A DNA stretch of 36,810 nt from Desulfobacterales bacterium. Its GTDB lineage: Bacteria; Desulfobacterota; Desulfobacteria; Desulfobacterales; Desulfosalsimonadaceae. Position 1 is the stretch's first letter. Every line of letters begins with the position of its first letter. The position numbers were made by a program, and so were the translations under genes. Of this stretch, positions 36,300 through 36,810 are shown one piece after another. The stretch lies in contig SLJY01000082.1 in the NCBI GenBank assembly GCA_007134875.1, positions 1 to 36,810 on the forward strand. The letters run 5' to 3'. The notes beneath the pieces were generated by a model that did no database searches, was not told the DNA's origin, and saw only the letters and a list, made by a program, of their open reading frames with translations.

Positions 36300-36810
36300 C
36301 ATATTCCCTTTTCCGCGTGAAAGCATGCCACGATATGGCCGGGCGCGATCTCTTCGAATTCCGGTTGGATCTCGCGGCATTCATTCGAGGCTTTGGCGCA
36401 TCGGTCCTGAAAATTGCATCCCCGGGGATACGCGAAAGGAGACGGCACCTGTCCGGGAATGGCCGAAAGCGTTTTCTTTTCCAGGCCCGGCTTCGGAATG
36501 GCGGACAAAAGGCCGATGGTATACGGATGCGCCGGAGCGGAAAAAATGTCATCCAGCAAGCCAGACTCCACGATCTTCGAGGCATACATAACCGCCACCC
36601 GGTCGCACATCTCCCACACTACGCCCATGTCGTGGGTAATGAGCAGCAGGGCGGTGTCATTTTGCTTCATCTCCCGGATCAAGCCGAAAATCTGGGCCTG
36701 GGTCGTGACATCCAGGGCGGTGGTCGGCTCATCCGCGATGATCAGCGACGGCCTGAGCATCAGGGCCATGGCGATCATGACCCGCTGCTGCATGCCGCCG
36801 GAAAGCTGAA
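36299..36810 (-). CDS. Peptide ABC transporter ATPase (OppD/DppD type), 5' part outside window
   Basis: The visible C-terminal 170 residues begin in the ABC signature ([20 protein letters not shown]), so the P-loop lies beyond base 36810. Walker B is [14 protein letters not shown], the His switch [10 protein letters not shown], and the C-terminal domain has [17 protein letters not shown] with the cysteine cluster of Opp/Dpp ATPases and the [12 protein letters not shown] motif. The stop (TGA) overlaps the next gene start. The permeases and the binding protein are expected further upstream, outside the window. Confidence 0.93.
   Translation of the reverse strand, partial: QLSGGMQQRVMIAMALMLRPSLIIADEPTTALDVTTQAQIFGLIREMKQNDTALLLITHDMGVVWEMCDRVAVMYASKIVESGLLDDIFSAPAHPYTIGLLSAIPKPGLEKKTLSAIPGQVPSPFAYPRGCNFQDRCAKASNECREIQPEFEEIAPGHIVACFHAEKGI

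Overview
The window reads as chromosomal core sequence of a Gram-negative, probably anaerobic bacterium of the Desulfobacterota (sulfate-reducer type, order Desulfobacterales most likely). The pointers are an LptD outer-membrane gene, a Desulfobacterota-like gene mix (citramalate-type isoleucine synthesis, a CysK-CysS-like fusion, a class 1B PyrD, a PSP1/RicT gene beside metG) and short palindromic repeats in several intergenic gaps. The lineage is inferred from protein similarity recalled from memory, not from a search. I see no rRNA, tRNA, CRISPR array, prophage or complete insertion sequence.

Layout. Positions 1-5036 (+) hold a branched-chain amino-acid operon: ilvH (5' end cut off), ilvC, cimA and leuA. 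From 5219 to 7404 (-) come a chalcone-isomerase-like/OmpA fusion and pyrD. From 7678 to 9649 (+) a GT4 glycosyltransferase overlaps a SAM methyltransferase. This pair converges on a second methyltransferase (9712-10335, -), with a perfect 36-bp inverted repeat between them. From 10351 to 14336 (-) rnj (RNase J) is followed directly by ftsK. From 14784 to 16001 (-) lie a ferredoxin with its own terminator, an O6-alkylguanine-DNA alkyltransferase and a small unknown gene. From 16306 to 21654 (-) lie yhaM-like, tmk, the cysteine synthase/CysRS-like fusion and an unknown gene flanked by two copies of a repeat. lptD (21847-24072, +) diverges from yhaM. It is followed by an HU/IHF gene, holB, ricT, metG, a divergent penicillin-binding protein, a 1268-codon GlmS-like protein, an AEC-type carrier and a GerMN-like lipoprotein/membrane protein. 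The window ends in two ATPase genes of a peptide ABC transporter (35319-36810, -).

How the genes fit together. IlvH/IlvC with CimA and LeuA allow isoleucine to be made from pyruvate and acetyl-CoA through citramalate, alongside valine and leucine. Tmk, PyrD, HolB, FtsK, RNase J, RicT, YhaM and MetG are nucleotide, replication and RNA-processing housekeeping genes. LptD, the PBP, the GlmS-like protein, the OmpA fusion and the glycosyltransferase/methyltransferase pair serve the envelope.

Most unusual: (1) a cysteine synthase fused to a CysRS-like half that keeps its four zinc ligands but has lost KMSKS and carries HIGE instead of HIGN; (2) a GlmS-like protein with an intact glutaminase catalytic set split by a ~195-residue insertion, its nucleophile Cys at codon 56 rather than at the N-terminus, and a ~280-residue unknown C-terminal region; (3) a three-copy family of 145-149 bp full-length imperfect palindromes with TA-like ends, one of which supplies a stop codon; (4) a second, two-copy repeat family with GACGGCTT.GTAAAAA inverted ends; (5) a perfect 36-bp-arm palindrome that encodes the C-terminus of a methyltransferase; (6) a KARI cofactor loop that looks NADH-type.
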